A stretch of DNA of 64,000 bases from Bacteroidales bacterium UBA5507 (GCA_002426195.1 DIOT01000056.1:214639-278638), one strand, 5' to 3'. Shown: positions 17,655 through 27,267, counted from the stretch's first letter. Made by a program: numbers and translations. Notes: generated by a model not told the origin, from the sequence alone.

Positions 17655-19271
17655 ATGATAAGTGATAAAACATTATATAAAATATGGGTGGGTTTGCTTC
17701 TTGCAGGTGCACTTTTAACATCATTGCTTTCTAATGCCCAGAATATTGAAACTCGCAGGAATGTTGAAAAATTCACATCTCTACTACAGATTATAAATTA
17801 TTATTATGTAGATTCAACAGATCAGTCAGAACTTACAGAGACGGCTGTCGTTGCAATGCTAAAGGAGCTTGATCCTCATTCTGTTTATCTTTCAAAAGAT
17901 GAAGTGAGGAAAGCAAATGAACCATTAGTCGGCAACTTTGAGGGAGTTGGAATCCAATTTCAATTATTTCATGATACTATATTAGTTATTGCAGCAGTTC
18001 CGGGTGGGCCTTCAGAAAAAGTTGGTGTAATGGCAGGTGATAAAATTCTTACCATAAATGGGGAAGAGGCATTCGGTAAGAAAGTAACCAATACATACGT
18101 AATGGAAAGGCTACGTGGTACAAAAGGTACCAAAGTCAATGTTGGAATTTTGAGAAACAATCAGTTACCGCTTATTGATTTTACAATAACCCGCGATAAA
18201 ATTCCTTTAAATAGTATTGACGCGACTTTTATGCTGACAAGCGATATAGGCTATATTAGATTGACCAGGTTTGCACGGACATCAATGGTCGAAATGCAGG
18301 AATCTATCAGGAATCTTAGAGCTAAGGGAATGAAAGACCTAATCCTTGATTTAAGAAATAACTCAGGCGGGTATCTTGATATTGCAGTTGATCTTTCTGA
18401 TGAATTTCTTCCTTCACAACGCCTTATTGTATATACGGAAGGTTTGAGAAGCCTAAGAATAGAGTTTAAAGCAACAAGTAAAGGCGATTTTGAGGAAGGA
18501 AAACTAATTGTGATGGTAAATGAAGGAAGCGCATCAGCCAGTGAAATTGTTGCTGGTGCTATTCAGGATTGGGATAGAGGCTTGGTGTTAGGCCGAAGAT
18601 CATTCGGTAAGGGACTGGTACAAAGACCTTTCAATCTGCCCGACAGTTCGGTTATCCGGTTGACAACAGCTCGTTACTATACACCATCAGGCAGGAGTAT
18701 TCAAAAACCTTATGAAGCAGGATCAGAAGATTATTATGCTGATCTGACCAATCGTTTTAAACATGGTGAGTTTATGTCAGCCGATAGCATCAAATTTCCT
18801 GATTCACTTAAGTATTATACTCCTTCTAACAGGGTAGTATATGGTGGCGGTGGTATCATGCCTGATGTATTTATTCCTCTGGATACTACTACTAGCTCGC
18901 GGTTTTATACTGATTTGTGGAGAAAAGGAGTGTTTAATGAATTTGTCCTGAATTATATGGAAGACAATAGGGGCAAAATTTCACGGGACTATAAGGACTT
19001 TATTAGTTTCAAGAATAATTTTAATGTTGATGAGCCATTATTCCAAACATTCGTTGACTTTGCCGCGACAAAAAGCGTAATTCCTGAGGAAGATGCTTTG
19101 CTGAAATCGGGTGATGAAATCAGGTACATTATCAAAGGCTTGATAGCCAGAAATATCTGGGATGCTTCAAGTTACTTCGAAATAATCAGTCCAATCGATA
19201 ATGAACTCATGCATGCTTTACAGGTGATGCAGCAGGAGACTATGTTTACCAAACTTATTAAGTTGAATTAA
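17655..19271 (+). CDS. S41 family C-terminal processing peptidase
   Basis: Periplasmic serine protease of 538 aa from the ATG at 17655. A signal/anchor helix covers about 8-28 (ending LLSNAQN). A PDZ domain follows (AVPGGPSEKVGVMAGDKILT), then the S41 catalytic domain with VNEGSASASEIVAGAI (catalytic serine) and RRSFGKGLVQ (catalytic lysine). The C-terminal 150 residues are helical and typical of Bacteroidota CtpA-like proteases. Such enzymes process or degrade envelope proteins. The ORF extends upstream to a TTG at 17619, but that codon lies inside the -7 box and was rejected as a start. Confidence 0.94.
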   Translation: MISDKTLYKIWVGLLLAGALLTSLLSNAQNIETRRNVEKFTSLLQIINYYYVDSTDQSELTETAVVAMLKELDPHSVYLSKDEVRKANEPLVGNFEGVGIQFQLFHDTILVIAAVPGGPSEKVGVMAGDKILTINGEEAFGKKVTNTYVMERLRGTKGTKVNVGILRNNQLPLIDFTITRDKIPLNSIDATFMLTSDIGYIRLTRFARTSMVEMQESIRNLRAKGMKDLILDLRNNSGGYLDIAVDLSDEFLPSQRLIVYTEGLRSLRIEFKATSKGDFEEGKLIVMVNEGSASASEIVAGAIQDWDRGLVLGRRSFGKGLVQRPFNLPDSSVIRLTTARYYTPSGRSIQKPYEAGSEDYYADLTNRFKHGEFMSADSIKFPDSLKYYTPSNRVVYGGGGIMPDVFIPLDTTTSSRFYTDLWRKGVFNEFVLNYMEDNRGKISRDYKDFISFKNNFNVDEPLFQTFVDFAATKSVIPEEDALLKSGDEIRYIIKGLIARNIWDASSYFEIISPIDNELMHALQVMQQETMFTKLIKLN

Positions 19272-19357
19272 ACCCACACTGGGTGTTCTCAAACTATAGG
19301 GTGCCAATTTATTTGAATTAGGTTATCAATAGTTAACTAAATGGTGCTTAAATCTTT

Positions 19358-19365
19358 TATATTTG
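19358..19365 (+). promoter_or_regulatory. -7 box for the dihydroorotate dehydrogenase-like gene
   Basis: TATATTTG matches TAnnTTTG, 30 bases before the preferred ATG at 19396. Its position overlaps the start of a longer reading frame that would begin at 19363, supporting the shorter start. Confidence 0.45.
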
Positions 19366-19395
19366 TTTCTTGTAAAACATTTAAAAGCACTCCCT

Positions 19396-20376
19396 ATGGC
19401 AGATATCACAACATCCTACATGGGCTTAAACTTAATAAGTCCTGTAATAGTTGGAAGTTCAGGCTTGACTAACAAGCTCGACAATATAAAGACTTTCGAA
19501 CAACTGGGAGCAGGAGCGGTGGTCTTAAAATCGTTATTTGAGGAACAAATCCAACATGAGGCTTTGCACGAGGTTCATCATAATGAGGCAATGTACCCTG
19601 AGGCTTTTGACTATATTTCTAATTACAGCAAAGAGCATCACTTAAACAGGTATCTCGACTTGATTAACCAGGCTTCGAATACCGTAAAGACACCGATTAT
19701 TGCAAGTGTTAACTGTATATCGGGCGAAGAGTGGACATCATTTGCTCAAAAGTTTGAAGCCGCAGGAGCATCTGCCATTGAGCTTAATATTTTTATCCTA
19801 CCCAGTGATCCTTATAGAACAGGTTCGGAAAATGAGCAACTTTACTCAAAAATTATTTCTCAGGTATTACAGAGTGTAAATATTCCGGTATCTATAAAAA
19901 TTAGTTACTATTTCTCTGCTTTAGCAAAGACCGTAACTGAAATGTCATGGACCGGGATCAAAGGCATAGTTTTGTTTAATAGATTCTATTCACCGGATAT
20001 TGATATTGAGAAAATGAAAGTTGATGCGTCTAATGTTTTCAGTACACCTGAAGAAATCTCAACTTCATTAAGATGGATTGCAATGCTGTCAAAAAACCTT
20101 CAATGTGATGTTTGCGCATCAACCGGAATACACGATGGAGTAGGTGTTGTAAAACAAATGCTTATTGGTGCAAAGGCTGTTCAGATTGTGTCAACTCTTT
20201 ATAAAAATGGTTTTGACAGAATTACTTCCATGAATAAGTTTTTGAATGATTGGATGGAGAGAAAAGGATATAATTCTACCAATGAATTCATAGGAAAATT
20301 AAGTTATAAGAATATTGAGAATCCTGCAGCATACGAAAGAGTTCAGTTTATGAAATATTTCGCTGGTGTAGAGTAG
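19396..20376 (+). CDS. Dihydroorotate dehydrogenase-like flavoprotein
   Basis: Predicted cytoplasmic FMN protein of 326 aa with a TIM-barrel fold. MADITTSYMGLNLISPVIVG at the start, KSLFEEQI, and the phosphate-binding end GAKAVQIVSTLYKNG follow the dihydroorotate dehydrogenase (COG0167) layout. The family in Bacteroidota is annotated as DHOD-like rather than as PyrD. The class 1 substrate-binding pattern is altered and no other pyrimidine gene is nearby, so the true substrate is uncertain. The ATG at 19396 is chosen over 19363 because it gives the family start and leaves the promoter box upstream. Confidence 0.85.
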   Translation: MADITTSYMGLNLISPVIVGSSGLTNKLDNIKTFEQLGAGAVVLKSLFEEQIQHEALHEVHHNEAMYPEAFDYISNYSKEHHLNRYLDLINQASNTVKTPIIASVNCISGEEWTSFAQKFEAAGASAIELNIFILPSDPYRTGSENEQLYSKIISQVLQSVNIPVSIKISYYFSALAKTVTEMSWTGIKGIVLFNRFYSPDIDIEKMKVDASNVFSTPEEISTSLRWIAMLSKNLQCDVCASTGIHDGVGVVKQMLIGAKAVQIVSTLYKNGFDRITSMNKFLNDWMERKGYNSTNEFIGKLSYKNIENPAAYERVQFMKYFAGVE

Positions 20377-20448
20377 CTGTGAATAAGTAAAAATTGAAAC
20401 AAATGAGCATTATCCGCGTTAAGGGAAATGCCAAATAAAAATGAGTTT

Positions 20449-21849
20449 ATGAGTAAAGTGTTGATTGTTGATGATGATGTAACTTTTTGCCTGATGCTGG
20501 AGACTTTTTTAAATAAGCATGGGTTTACCGTTCAACAATCATTTTCTTATAGTGAGGGTAGTAAAAAGATAGCTTCATTTAAACCGGATATAGTACTTAC
20601 TGACCTTAGACTTCCTGATAATGACGGGTTGGAAGTCTTAAGAACAGTTATGCGCGAAAGTCCGCATGTGCCGGTTGTTTTAATGACAGGTTATGCTGAT
20701 ATCAGAACAGCTGTTCAGGCAATGAAGTTAGGTGCATTTGATTATGTGGCAAAACCGGTAAATCCTGACGAAATTCTAATCACAATTAATAGAGCATTAA
20801 ATCCTGATAAAGTTAAAAACACTGCAACTATCGATAATAATGATAAATCGGGATTTTTTGTTGAAGGATTAAGTCCGGCTGCAAGGAAAATCAGTGAATA
20901 TGTTAGTCTGGTTGCACCTACAAATATGTCGGTTTTAATTATGGGAGAAAGCGGCACCGGCAAAGAATTCATTGCGCGTAAGATTCATTTGCAGAGTGCC
21001 AGGGCTGACAAAACATTTGTGGCCATAGATTGCGGTGCATTACCCAGAGACCTGGCTGGTAGCGAATTCTTTGGGCATATGAAGGGCTCTTTCACAGGTG
21101 CTTTTTCTGATAAACAGGGTCAGTTTGAAGCCGCTAATGGTGGTACTATTTTCCTTGACGAGATAGGTAATCTGAGTTATGATATTCAGGTGCAATTGCT
21201 CAGAGCTATTCAGGAAAGAAAAATCAGGAGAATAGGATCAACAAGCGAAATCAGTGTTGATGTCAGGATAATTACAGCAACAAATGAAGACCTTAAACAA
21301 GCAGTTGCAAGGGGAGACTTTCGGGAAGACCTTTATCACAGAATAAATGAGTTTGCTATTACTGTTGCTCCGTTGCGTCAGCGACCCGAAGACCTTATGC
21401 TGTTTGCTCAACATTTTCTAAAATATGCAAATACTGAGCTTCAAAAAAATGTTGTCAACTTTGATAAAGAAGTTATAGATATTTTCTTAAAGTACTCATG
21501 GCCCGGCAATTTCAGAGAATTTAAGAATATTATAAAAAGAGCGGTTCTTCTTTCAAAAAGTGAAACAATTTATAAAAATACTCTTCCTGAAGAAATGATT
21601 AGTGAGGCTCTGCAACACTCTGCAATTATTAATCCCTCAATTCATTCAACAGAATCTCCACATAGAGAATCACTAGCTGAAGAACCACCTGTTGACTTAA
21701 GAGATGCCGCTCATAGAAGTGAAAGAGACTTGATAATATCCACACTCGAGAAAGTGAGATTCAATAAGTCGAAGGCAGCAAAAGTATTAAATGTTGACAG
21801 GAAGACACTTTATAATAAGATGCGTCAGTATAATATTCCCTTACAGTGA
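20449..21849 (+). CDS. Sigma-54-dependent NtrC-family response regulator
   Basis: Transcription activator of 466 aa. An N-terminal receiver domain (KVLIVDDDV; phospho-acceptor Asp in VLTDLRLPDNDG) leads to an AAA+ sigma-54 activator domain with Walker A MGESGTGKE, the sigma-54 loop as GSFTGA rather than the commoner GAFTGA, and Walker B FLDEIG. A Fis-type helix-turn-helix ends the protein (KSKAAKVLNVDRKTLYNKM). It faces the hybrid kinase with no gap, and the two probably form a phosphorelay pair. An in-frame ATG at 20428 would add seven residues. No sigma-54 promoter was recognised nearby, so its targets are unknown. Confidence 0.95.
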   Translation: MSKVLIVDDDVTFCLMLETFLNKHGFTVQQSFSYSEGSKKIASFKPDIVLTDLRLPDNDGLEVLRTVMRESPHVPVVLMTGYADIRTAVQAMKLGAFDYVAKPVNPDEILITINRALNPDKVKNTATIDNNDKSGFFVEGLSPAARKISEYVSLVAPTNMSVLIMGESGTGKEFIARKIHLQSARADKTFVAIDCGALPRDLAGSEFFGHMKGSFTGAFSDKQGQFEAANGGTIFLDEIGNLSYDIQVQLLRAIQERKIRRIGSTSEISVDVRIITATNEDLKQAVARGDFREDLYHRINEFAITVAPLRQRPEDLMLFAQHFLKYANTELQKNVVNFDKEVIDIFLKYSWPGNFREFKNIIKRAVLLSKSETIYKNTLPEEMISEALQHSAIINPSIHSTESPHRESLAEEPPVDLRDAAHRSERDLIISTLEKVRFNKSKAAKVLNVDRKTLYNKMRQYNIPLQ

Positions 21850-24378
21850 TTAGGATTTGTGGAGCGCCATTTCCAGACTTGCTTTAAGCTGAGCCATATG
21901 GGAAATTACCTCTTCATAAAGACTTTTGATCTTTTCATGTTCTGAAGGCTCATTCCTACTTGTTAATTCAAGCCTTTTTAATAACTCTGATGTGTATTTT
22001 GCACCGGATAATCGAACATTTGGTTGGATACGATGAGCCAGTAAGGCAAGCTCCACGTATTTTTTATCATTAAAAGCTTGTTTGAGCTCGCCTGTCGTTG
22101 TTTCAATATTCGTGATTAATGATGAAATTATCTTCTTTAACGAATTCTCATCATCACCGGCAAACTGCTTGAATCCTGAAAGGTCAATCTGGATTACCTG
22201 ACTTCTATTAATTACATTGGTAGTCGACTTTTCGTAAGAACTACTACTATTATTAAGCATATCAAGCAGCTCTTGTTGCTTAAATGGTTTCAGGATGACT
22301 TTATTTATTCCCATCTCAATAAAATGAGAAATCTCGTTCTGATCGGCATGTGCAGTTAATGCAATAATTGGCGGTGCTGTTATAGCCTTCTCAACACAGT
22401 GCTTTTTAACTTTTGAAACGAACTCAAGTCCGCTTATTCCAGGCATCTGTATGTCAGTAATTATCAGGTTTATATTAGAATATTCCTTACTAAAGATATC
22501 ATAGGCGGTTAACCCATCAGACGCTTCATAAACGATAGCTTTATGTTTACTGAGAATATCTGATATAAGAATCCTTGTTGTAATATCATCATCTGCCAGT
22601 AGTACATGTATTCCGTTTATAACCAAAGGCTTCAATGATTGCCCATTAGTTGATGAATTAATCATTTCTGTGCTAATTGGAAGAACCAAACGTACTGTGA
22701 ATATCGTACCTCTTTCAGGTTGACTGATTACACTGATAGTCCCATCCATTGAATCAACCAACTTTCGGGTAATTGCCAACCCCAATCCTGATCCACCATA
22801 TTTTCTGGTTATACCCGGATCAACTTGTGAAAATTCTTCAAAGATTATCTTCTGCTTCTCAGGCGGTATTCCAATTCCGGTGTCGGCAATTCTGATAGTT
22901 AGCTCGAAACTTTTATCATGATCCAGAAAGTTACCTTTGGCATGGAGCATAATTCTACCCTCTCCGGTAAATTTTACACTGTTACCCAGAAGATTGAGAA
23001 TGATTTGTCGGAAACGCAACGGATCTCCGACTAATATTATGTCGCGTGGTATATTTAAAGTTATGGTAGCTTGCAGGCCTTTATCTTTTGCTTTTGCAGA
23101 CAGTGAGTTGAAGGCATCTTCGAGTAATTCTGTAATGTTAAAGGGTCGGTTATCAAGAACAAGCTTACCACTTTCAATTTTGGAAAAGTCAAGTAAATCA
23201 TTAATAAGCTCAAGCAAGTGTTCTGATGAATTATGAATATATCTCAGGTATTTGGACTGTTCATGATTGATTTCAGTTTCTCTTAGCTGTTCAGAAAAGC
23301 CTATAATTGTAGTTAATGGTGTTCGTATTTCATGGCTCATATTCGCAAGAAACTGCTCTTTAACTTTCAGCAGACTCTCTGCATATGTCCTGGCCTCTTC
23401 TAATTGTCTTCTGTAGAAAGCACTACGTGCCAAATCTTTCCATATCAAAATCATGAATCCTACTGTAGTAATAATTCCCAGAGCTGCAAGAATAAGTGCA
23501 GTCAACCATAATTTGTCCAAAACTGCCTGGCCTTTATTTGCACTGCTGATAGTGTTAGCTATCTCCTCCTTTTCAAATAGTAAAAGGATCGCTCTTATTT
23601 CATTCATAACATCCTGGTCAGTCTGAATAAGTTTAAGCTCACGATCAACAATGAATTGCCTGCTCTCATTCTCACGATCTTCAATGCGCCGCAACTGTGT
23701 TCTTACTTTTTTCAGAGTGCTGTCTTTAATCGAGCTATATGTAGTTACAGTATCGTATTTGATATGAGTACTATCAGTTGCAGCAACTGATTTGTCATTT
23801 TGGTTTTTTCCTGTAATCTCTTGCCAAAGGCGGGGTAATAAACCTTTCTTCTTTTCCTTTACAGGAGCAATCTGTTGGGTGACTGTTTTTGAAATAGTTT
23901 GTTTGGGTACTCTTATTGTATCAGTATAATCCTTGATTACTTCGACTAACTGAAAACTTTTAAGTGGTGATGATTTTCTGCGTATATTAAAGAATTCGTT
24001 TAAGGTGCTGCGTTTGAACTCCAAAAGACTATCTACGGCAATAGCTCTAAGATATTGATTAGTGTTATCAATACTCGAAAGTTTGAGTGAATCGATTAGT
24101 AGTTTAGTGGTTTTCTCTTGTTTCCTGAATTTATCCAGATATTCATTCTTTCCTGTGTTAATATATGCTCTTGCCTGGCCATCTGATTCAATTATACTGG
24201 ATAAAAGAGCACTTGTCAGCGTTAACTTTTTTACAGATGCAGAAACACCCTTGTCACTCGGATACAATTGAGCAGCAAGTCTTATAACCGAATATACTCC
24301 AATGGTAGTAAATAATAGCAGAATTATAAACCCTGCTGCAATCTTCTTCTTTATTCCGGTTGACTTTGTATTGCTCAT
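21850..24378 (-). CDS. Hybrid sensor histidine kinase with receiver and HPt domains
   Basis: Inner-membrane sensor of 842 aa. Two membrane helices (about 13-32 and 290-312) bracket a periplasmic helical region of some 250 residues. A HisKA domain follows with LANMSHEIRTPLTTIIGF, then an HATPase domain (DTGIGIPPEK, GGSGLGLAI), a receiver domain (VLLADDDIT; Asp in LIITDIQMPGISG), and a C-terminal HPt-like domain containing LLAHRIQPNVRLSGA. This is a complete phosphorelay that could hand phosphate to the neighbouring NtrC-type regulator. The stop codons of the two genes abut without any gap. The sensor domain has no recognised ligand-binding family. Confidence 0.94.
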   Translation of the reverse strand: MSNTKSTGIKKKIAAGFIILLLFTTIGVYSVIRLAAQLYPSDKGVSASVKKLTLTSALLSSIIESDGQARAYINTGKNEYLDKFRKQEKTTKLLIDSLKLSSIDNTNQYLRAIAVDSLLEFKRSTLNEFFNIRRKSSPLKSFQLVEVIKDYTDTIRVPKQTISKTVTQQIAPVKEKKKGLLPRLWQEITGKNQNDKSVAATDSTHIKYDTVTTYSSIKDSTLKKVRTQLRRIEDRENESRQFIVDRELKLIQTDQDVMNEIRAILLLFEKEEIANTISSANKGQAVLDKLWLTALILAALGIITTVGFMILIWKDLARSAFYRRQLEEARTYAESLLKVKEQFLANMSHEIRTPLTTIIGFSEQLRETEINHEQSKYLRYIHNSSEHLLELINDLLDFSKIESGKLVLDNRPFNITELLEDAFNSLSAKAKDKGLQATITLNIPRDIILVGDPLRFRQIILNLLGNSVKFTGEGRIMLHAKGNFLDHDKSFELTIRIADTGIGIPPEKQKIIFEEFSQVDPGITRKYGGSGLGLAITRKLVDSMDGTISVISQPERGTIFTVRLVLPISTEMINSSTNGQSLKPLVINGIHVLLADDDITTRILISDILSKHKAIVYEASDGLTAYDIFSKEYSNINLIITDIQMPGISGLEFVSKVKKHCVEKAITAPPIIALTAHADQNEISHFIEMGINKVILKPFKQQELLDMLNNSSSSYEKSTTNVINRSQVIQIDLSGFKQFAGDDENSLKKIISSLITNIETTTGELKQAFNDKKYVELALLAHRIQPNVRLSGAKYTSELLKRLELTSRNEPSEHEKIKSLYEEVISHMAQLKASLEMALHKS

Positions 24379-24400
24379 AATGAAAACTCAATAAATAAAC

Positions 24401-24433
24401 GAAAAAATCCCCCATGAAGTACAGATGGGGGAT
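24401..24433 (-). terminator. Intrinsic terminator between coiled-coil lipoprotein and kinase genes
   Basis: ATCCCCCAT (24407-24415) pairs with ATGGGGGAT (24425-24433). On the minus strand the stem runs into ATTTTTTCG. It lies 24 bases after the lipoprotein stop and just ahead of the kinase start at 24378, so kinase transcription would need read-through or a promoter in the remaining short gap, where I see no consensus box. Confidence 0.85.
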
Positions 24434-24457
24434 CATTTTCAGCAAAAAGAATTATTA

Positions 24458-25327
24458 TCAGACTTCCGTTGAAATTACAAGCATCCTTGATTTCTGCCAG
24501 AACAGAGCAGGGTCCTTAATTACAAGTTCACTCACTTGTTTATCATTGCCAATTAGTTCATAAGAACCTGCAGGGTGAACTGACATAACTTTGACTTTCT
24601 TAGCATGGAGTGGTATGGTCTTTAGGTTTCTGATATCAACTTTAGTGAATTCATCAAGATTTACATCACCTGCAACACGTTGAGTACGACCAATCCCTAG
24701 AACACCACCTTCTTTTGTAAGAATTTTTTGTTCAATCAAATCTTTACGCTCACCTACAACAAAGTATGCAGTATTTAATTCATTTGTTCTATCGGTAACC
24801 TGACTATTCAAAGCCAAATTGCGATTGCTGATTTGAGAGATTGTATCATTAAGCACTGCTATAGTGAAGTTGAGAGTTGACAACTCGGTCTTTAAAGAAT
24901 CTATTTCTTTATCTCTGATAGCGAGTTGCTGATTCGTTGATTCGACCATTTTTTCAAATTCAGCGATTCTGATGTTTGACTTCTTCAGTTTCTTATTGAG
25001 AGATTCAATTTTTTGTTTGTTCTCAGCCATTAACTCATTAATTAAACGAATATCTTCGTTAACTCTTTGACGTGCTGATTTATTAAGTTCAGTGCCTGAA
25101 GCGGTTTCTTTGCTGATTAATTTTTCCCTTGACTTTATCTCTGCCAAATTTGATTCAATCTCATTTAAGGTCTGCATAAAGTCGTTTATTAATGAATCTT
25201 TAGTCTGTGCTTCCGAGAGTATCATGTTCTGCTCTTCTTCAAGTTGCTGAATTCGGGCAGTCTGTTCCTTGTTTTCACATGCTGCAAAAATGAAAGGTAC
25301 AAGAGCAATGATGAATAGTTTTTTCAT
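24458..25327 (-). CDS. Coiled-coil lipoprotein of unknown function
   Basis: Predicted lipoprotein of 289 aa from the ATG at 25327, with signal sequence MKKLFIIALVPFIFAACENK (lipobox FAAC). Residues about 20-190 are a long heptad-rich coiled coil. The C-terminal 90 residues are globular (RTQRVAGDVNLDEFTKVDIR, then HPAGSYELIGNDKQ). I do not recognise a characterised family, although similar coiled-coil lipoproteins are common in Bacteroidota. The longer reading frame reaching 25468 adds 47 residues that would bury the signal peptide, so it is rejected. It has its own -7 box and terminator. Confidence 0.8.
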   Translation of the reverse strand: MKKLFIIALVPFIFAACENKEQTARIQQLEEEQNMILSEAQTKDSLINDFMQTLNEIESNLAEIKSREKLISKETASGTELNKSARQRVNEDIRLINELMAENKQKIESLNKKLKKSNIRIAEFEKMVESTNQQLAIRDKEIDSLKTELSTLNFTIAVLNDTISQISNRNLALNSQVTDRTNELNTAYFVVGERKDLIEQKILTKEGGVLGIGRTQRVAGDVNLDEFTKVDIRNLKTIPLHAKKVKVMSVHPAGSYELIGNDKQVSELVIKDPALFWQKSRMLVISTEV

Positions 25328-25365
25328 GGTTTTTGTTTGTTTATTGATTTCTTCAAGCATTGTTT

Positions 25366-25373
25366 CAAAATTA
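25366..25373 (-). promoter_or_regulatory. -7 box for the coiled-coil lipoprotein gene
   Basis: On the minus strand this reads TAATTTTG, matching TAnnTTTG, 38 bases before the ATG at 25327. The -33 element is not clear. Confidence 0.4.
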
Positions 25374-25538
25374 AAGCCAAAGCTTCCAAAATTTATTAAC
25401 TGCTTTATTATCAATAGACATGGCTCGGAGGTGTATATTATATTTATGTGCAATATTTTCCACAGCATGCAGAAATAATAAGAATTCGTTTGTAAAACAG
25501 GATATTTCAGCCTACACTTTTTAAGTTATTCTAATTCG

Positions 25539-25546
25539 TAACTTTG
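25539..25546 (+). promoter_or_regulatory. -7 box for the metal importer operon
   Basis: TAACTTTG matches TAnnTTTG, 25 bases before the first ATG at 25572. I see no palindrome resembling a Zur or Fur operator around it. Confidence 0.5.
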
Positions 25547-25571
25547 TAAACCCAAATCTGAATAAGCAATT

Positions 25572-26507
25572 ATGCGTCGTTATTTAATATTTTTACTTCC
25601 ACTGATATTCTGTGGAAGTTGCCGTCAATCTGTTAATCAATCTGATAAAGAAGTAATTACAATAAGCATTTTACCGCAAAAATTTTTAATTGAAGAGATT
25701 GGAGGTGGTAATTTTTCTATTAATGTTCTTGTGCCTGATGGTAGTGGACCAGAGACCTATGAACCTACAGCGAGACAATTGCAGGAAATTAGCAGATCAA
25801 AAGCTTATTTCATGACCGGTCTGCTTGATTTTGAAAAAAGCTGGTATCCTAAGGTAGCAGAGAATAATCCGGGTCTAAAAATTATTAATCTTTCTGAGGG
25901 TACAGATGTGATTTCCGGGGATATTCATGTTCACTCCGAATCAGCACACACAGATCATAACCATGATACAGAAGAGCATTCAGAAGAGGAGCACAATTAT
26001 GATGTCCATTCGGGAGACGATCCTCATATTTGGCTGTCTATACAGTCGTTAAAGGTTCAAAGTAATGTTGTTCTGCGAGAGTTAACAAAACTTCAACCGG
26101 AATTTAAGGATGTATTTGAAGCTAACCATAAGAATTTGACCAACCGTCTTGACTCTATAGATGATGTTATAAGAGGAAAGTTCAATGCGGTCGGACACAG
26201 TGTCGCATTTATGATTTATCATCCTTCACTAAGTTATTATTCACGCGATTATAAAGTTAATCAGATTCCAATTGAATTAGAAGGAAAGGAGCCGAGTCCG
26301 GCTTATCTGAAGGAGCTCATCGACCAGGCACGTGAATTGAAAATTGGAATAATATTGTATTCTGAACAGTTTGATAAAAAAAGTGCAGAAACTTTATCCC
26401 AACAGTTGGACATCCCGTTATATTCTTTTAATCCACTAGCACCCAATGTTGAAGAAAATCTTCTTAACATCACCAACATTATAATTAAAGCTCAGAAAGA
26501 TGAGTAA
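25572..26507 (+). CDS. znuA: Zinc/manganese-type ABC transporter substrate-binding lipoprotein
   Basis: Periplasmic metal-binding protein of 311 aa with a likely lipid anchor at Cys17 (FCGSCRQS). It belongs to the cluster A-I (ZnuA/TroA, PF01297) family. A histidine- and acid-rich loop (about 116-147, for example HVHSESAHTDHNHD) precedes DPHIW, which supplies one metal ligand; IYHPSLSYY supplies another. The usual first ligand motif DPHxYEP is replaced by GPETYEPT, so Glu61 occupies the place of the first histidine. The His-rich loop points to zinc, but manganese cannot be excluded. It overlaps znuC by 8 bases. Confidence 0.9.
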   Translation: MRRYLIFLLPLIFCGSCRQSVNQSDKEVITISILPQKFLIEEIGGGNFSINVLVPDGSGPETYEPTARQLQEISRSKAYFMTGLLDFEKSWYPKVAENNPGLKIINLSEGTDVISGDIHVHSESAHTDHNHDTEEHSEEEHNYDVHSGDDPHIWLSIQSLKVQSNVVLRELTKLQPEFKDVFEANHKNLTNRLDSIDDVIRGKFNAVGHSVAFMIYHPSLSYYSRDYKVNQIPIELEGKEPSPAYLKELIDQARELKIGIILYSEQFDKKSAETLSQQLDIPLYSFNPLAPNVEENLLNITNIIIKAQKDE

Positions 26508-27267
26508 TTCACCTATAGTTAGTCTTAAAGGAGTCAACGCCGGTTATGCCGATGAGGTGGTGATTAATGATGTTAATCTGGATGTTTTTCCTTCAGACTT
26601 TATTGGTGTTATTGGCCCTAATGGAGGAGGGAAGACCACTCTTATAAAAGTAATACTCGGATTGATTAAGCCAATTTCCGGTGAAATAAACTGGAATAAG
26701 GCTGATGGTATATTGCATATCGGATATTTGCCACAAACGAACTTTAACGATAAGTACTTCCCAATTTCTGTAAAAGAGGTTGTGTTTTCAGGACTTATGT
26801 CAAAGAAGAACTTTATCGTTGGATATAAAAAGAAAGATGAAGAGAAAATCCACAAAGTATTAGAACTGATGGGCATTCCACATCTTGCCCATAAAAATAT
26901 TGGTGAACTTTCCGGAGGACAGATGCAAAGAGTACTTTTATGCAGGGCAATAATTTCTGAACCTGGTTTATTAATTCTGGATGAGCCAAATACATTTGTC
27001 GACAATAGTTTTGAAAGAGATCTGTACGATTTGTTAAAGGAACTAAATAAAGAGATGGCAATCCTCATGGTGTCTCATGATGTTGGGACTATCACAAGTT
27101 ACGTAAAGACAATTGCTTGCGTTAATCAGTATCTTCATTACCATAAGTCTAATGTAATTACTCAGAGTCAGCTTGATTCCTATAATTGTCCCATTCAATT
27201 GATTACTCACGGCAAGATACCTCATACCGTATTAGGTGATCATAACCACAATCACTCACATGATTAG
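26500..27267 (+). CDS. znuC: Metal ABC transporter ATP-binding protein
   Basis: ATPase of the metal importer, 255 aa. It has Walker A GPNGGGKTT, signature LSGGQMQR, and Walker B LLILDEPNTFVD followed by SHDVG. The C-terminus ends in a histidine-rich tail (GDHNHNHSHD), which suggests cytosolic zinc sensing or binding. It overlaps znuA upstream and the permease gene downstream, so the three are one operon. Confidence 0.93.
   Translation: MSNSPIVSLKGVNAGYADEVVINDVNLDVFPSDFIGVIGPNGGGKTTLIKVILGLIKPISGEINWNKADGILHIGYLPQTNFNDKYFPISVKEVVFSGLMSKKNFIVGYKKKDEEKIHKVLELMGIPHLAHKNIGELSGGQMQRVLLCRAIISEPGLLILDEPNTFVDNSFERDLYDLLKELNKEMAILMVSHDVGTITSYVKTIACVNQYLHYHKSNVITQSQLDSYNCPIQLITHGKIPHTVLGDHNHNHSHD

Noticed and set aside
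19263..19300. Possible terminator after the S41 protease gene
   Set aside because: Stem ACCCA/TGGGT is only 5 bp with a 3-base loop and no clear T-run.
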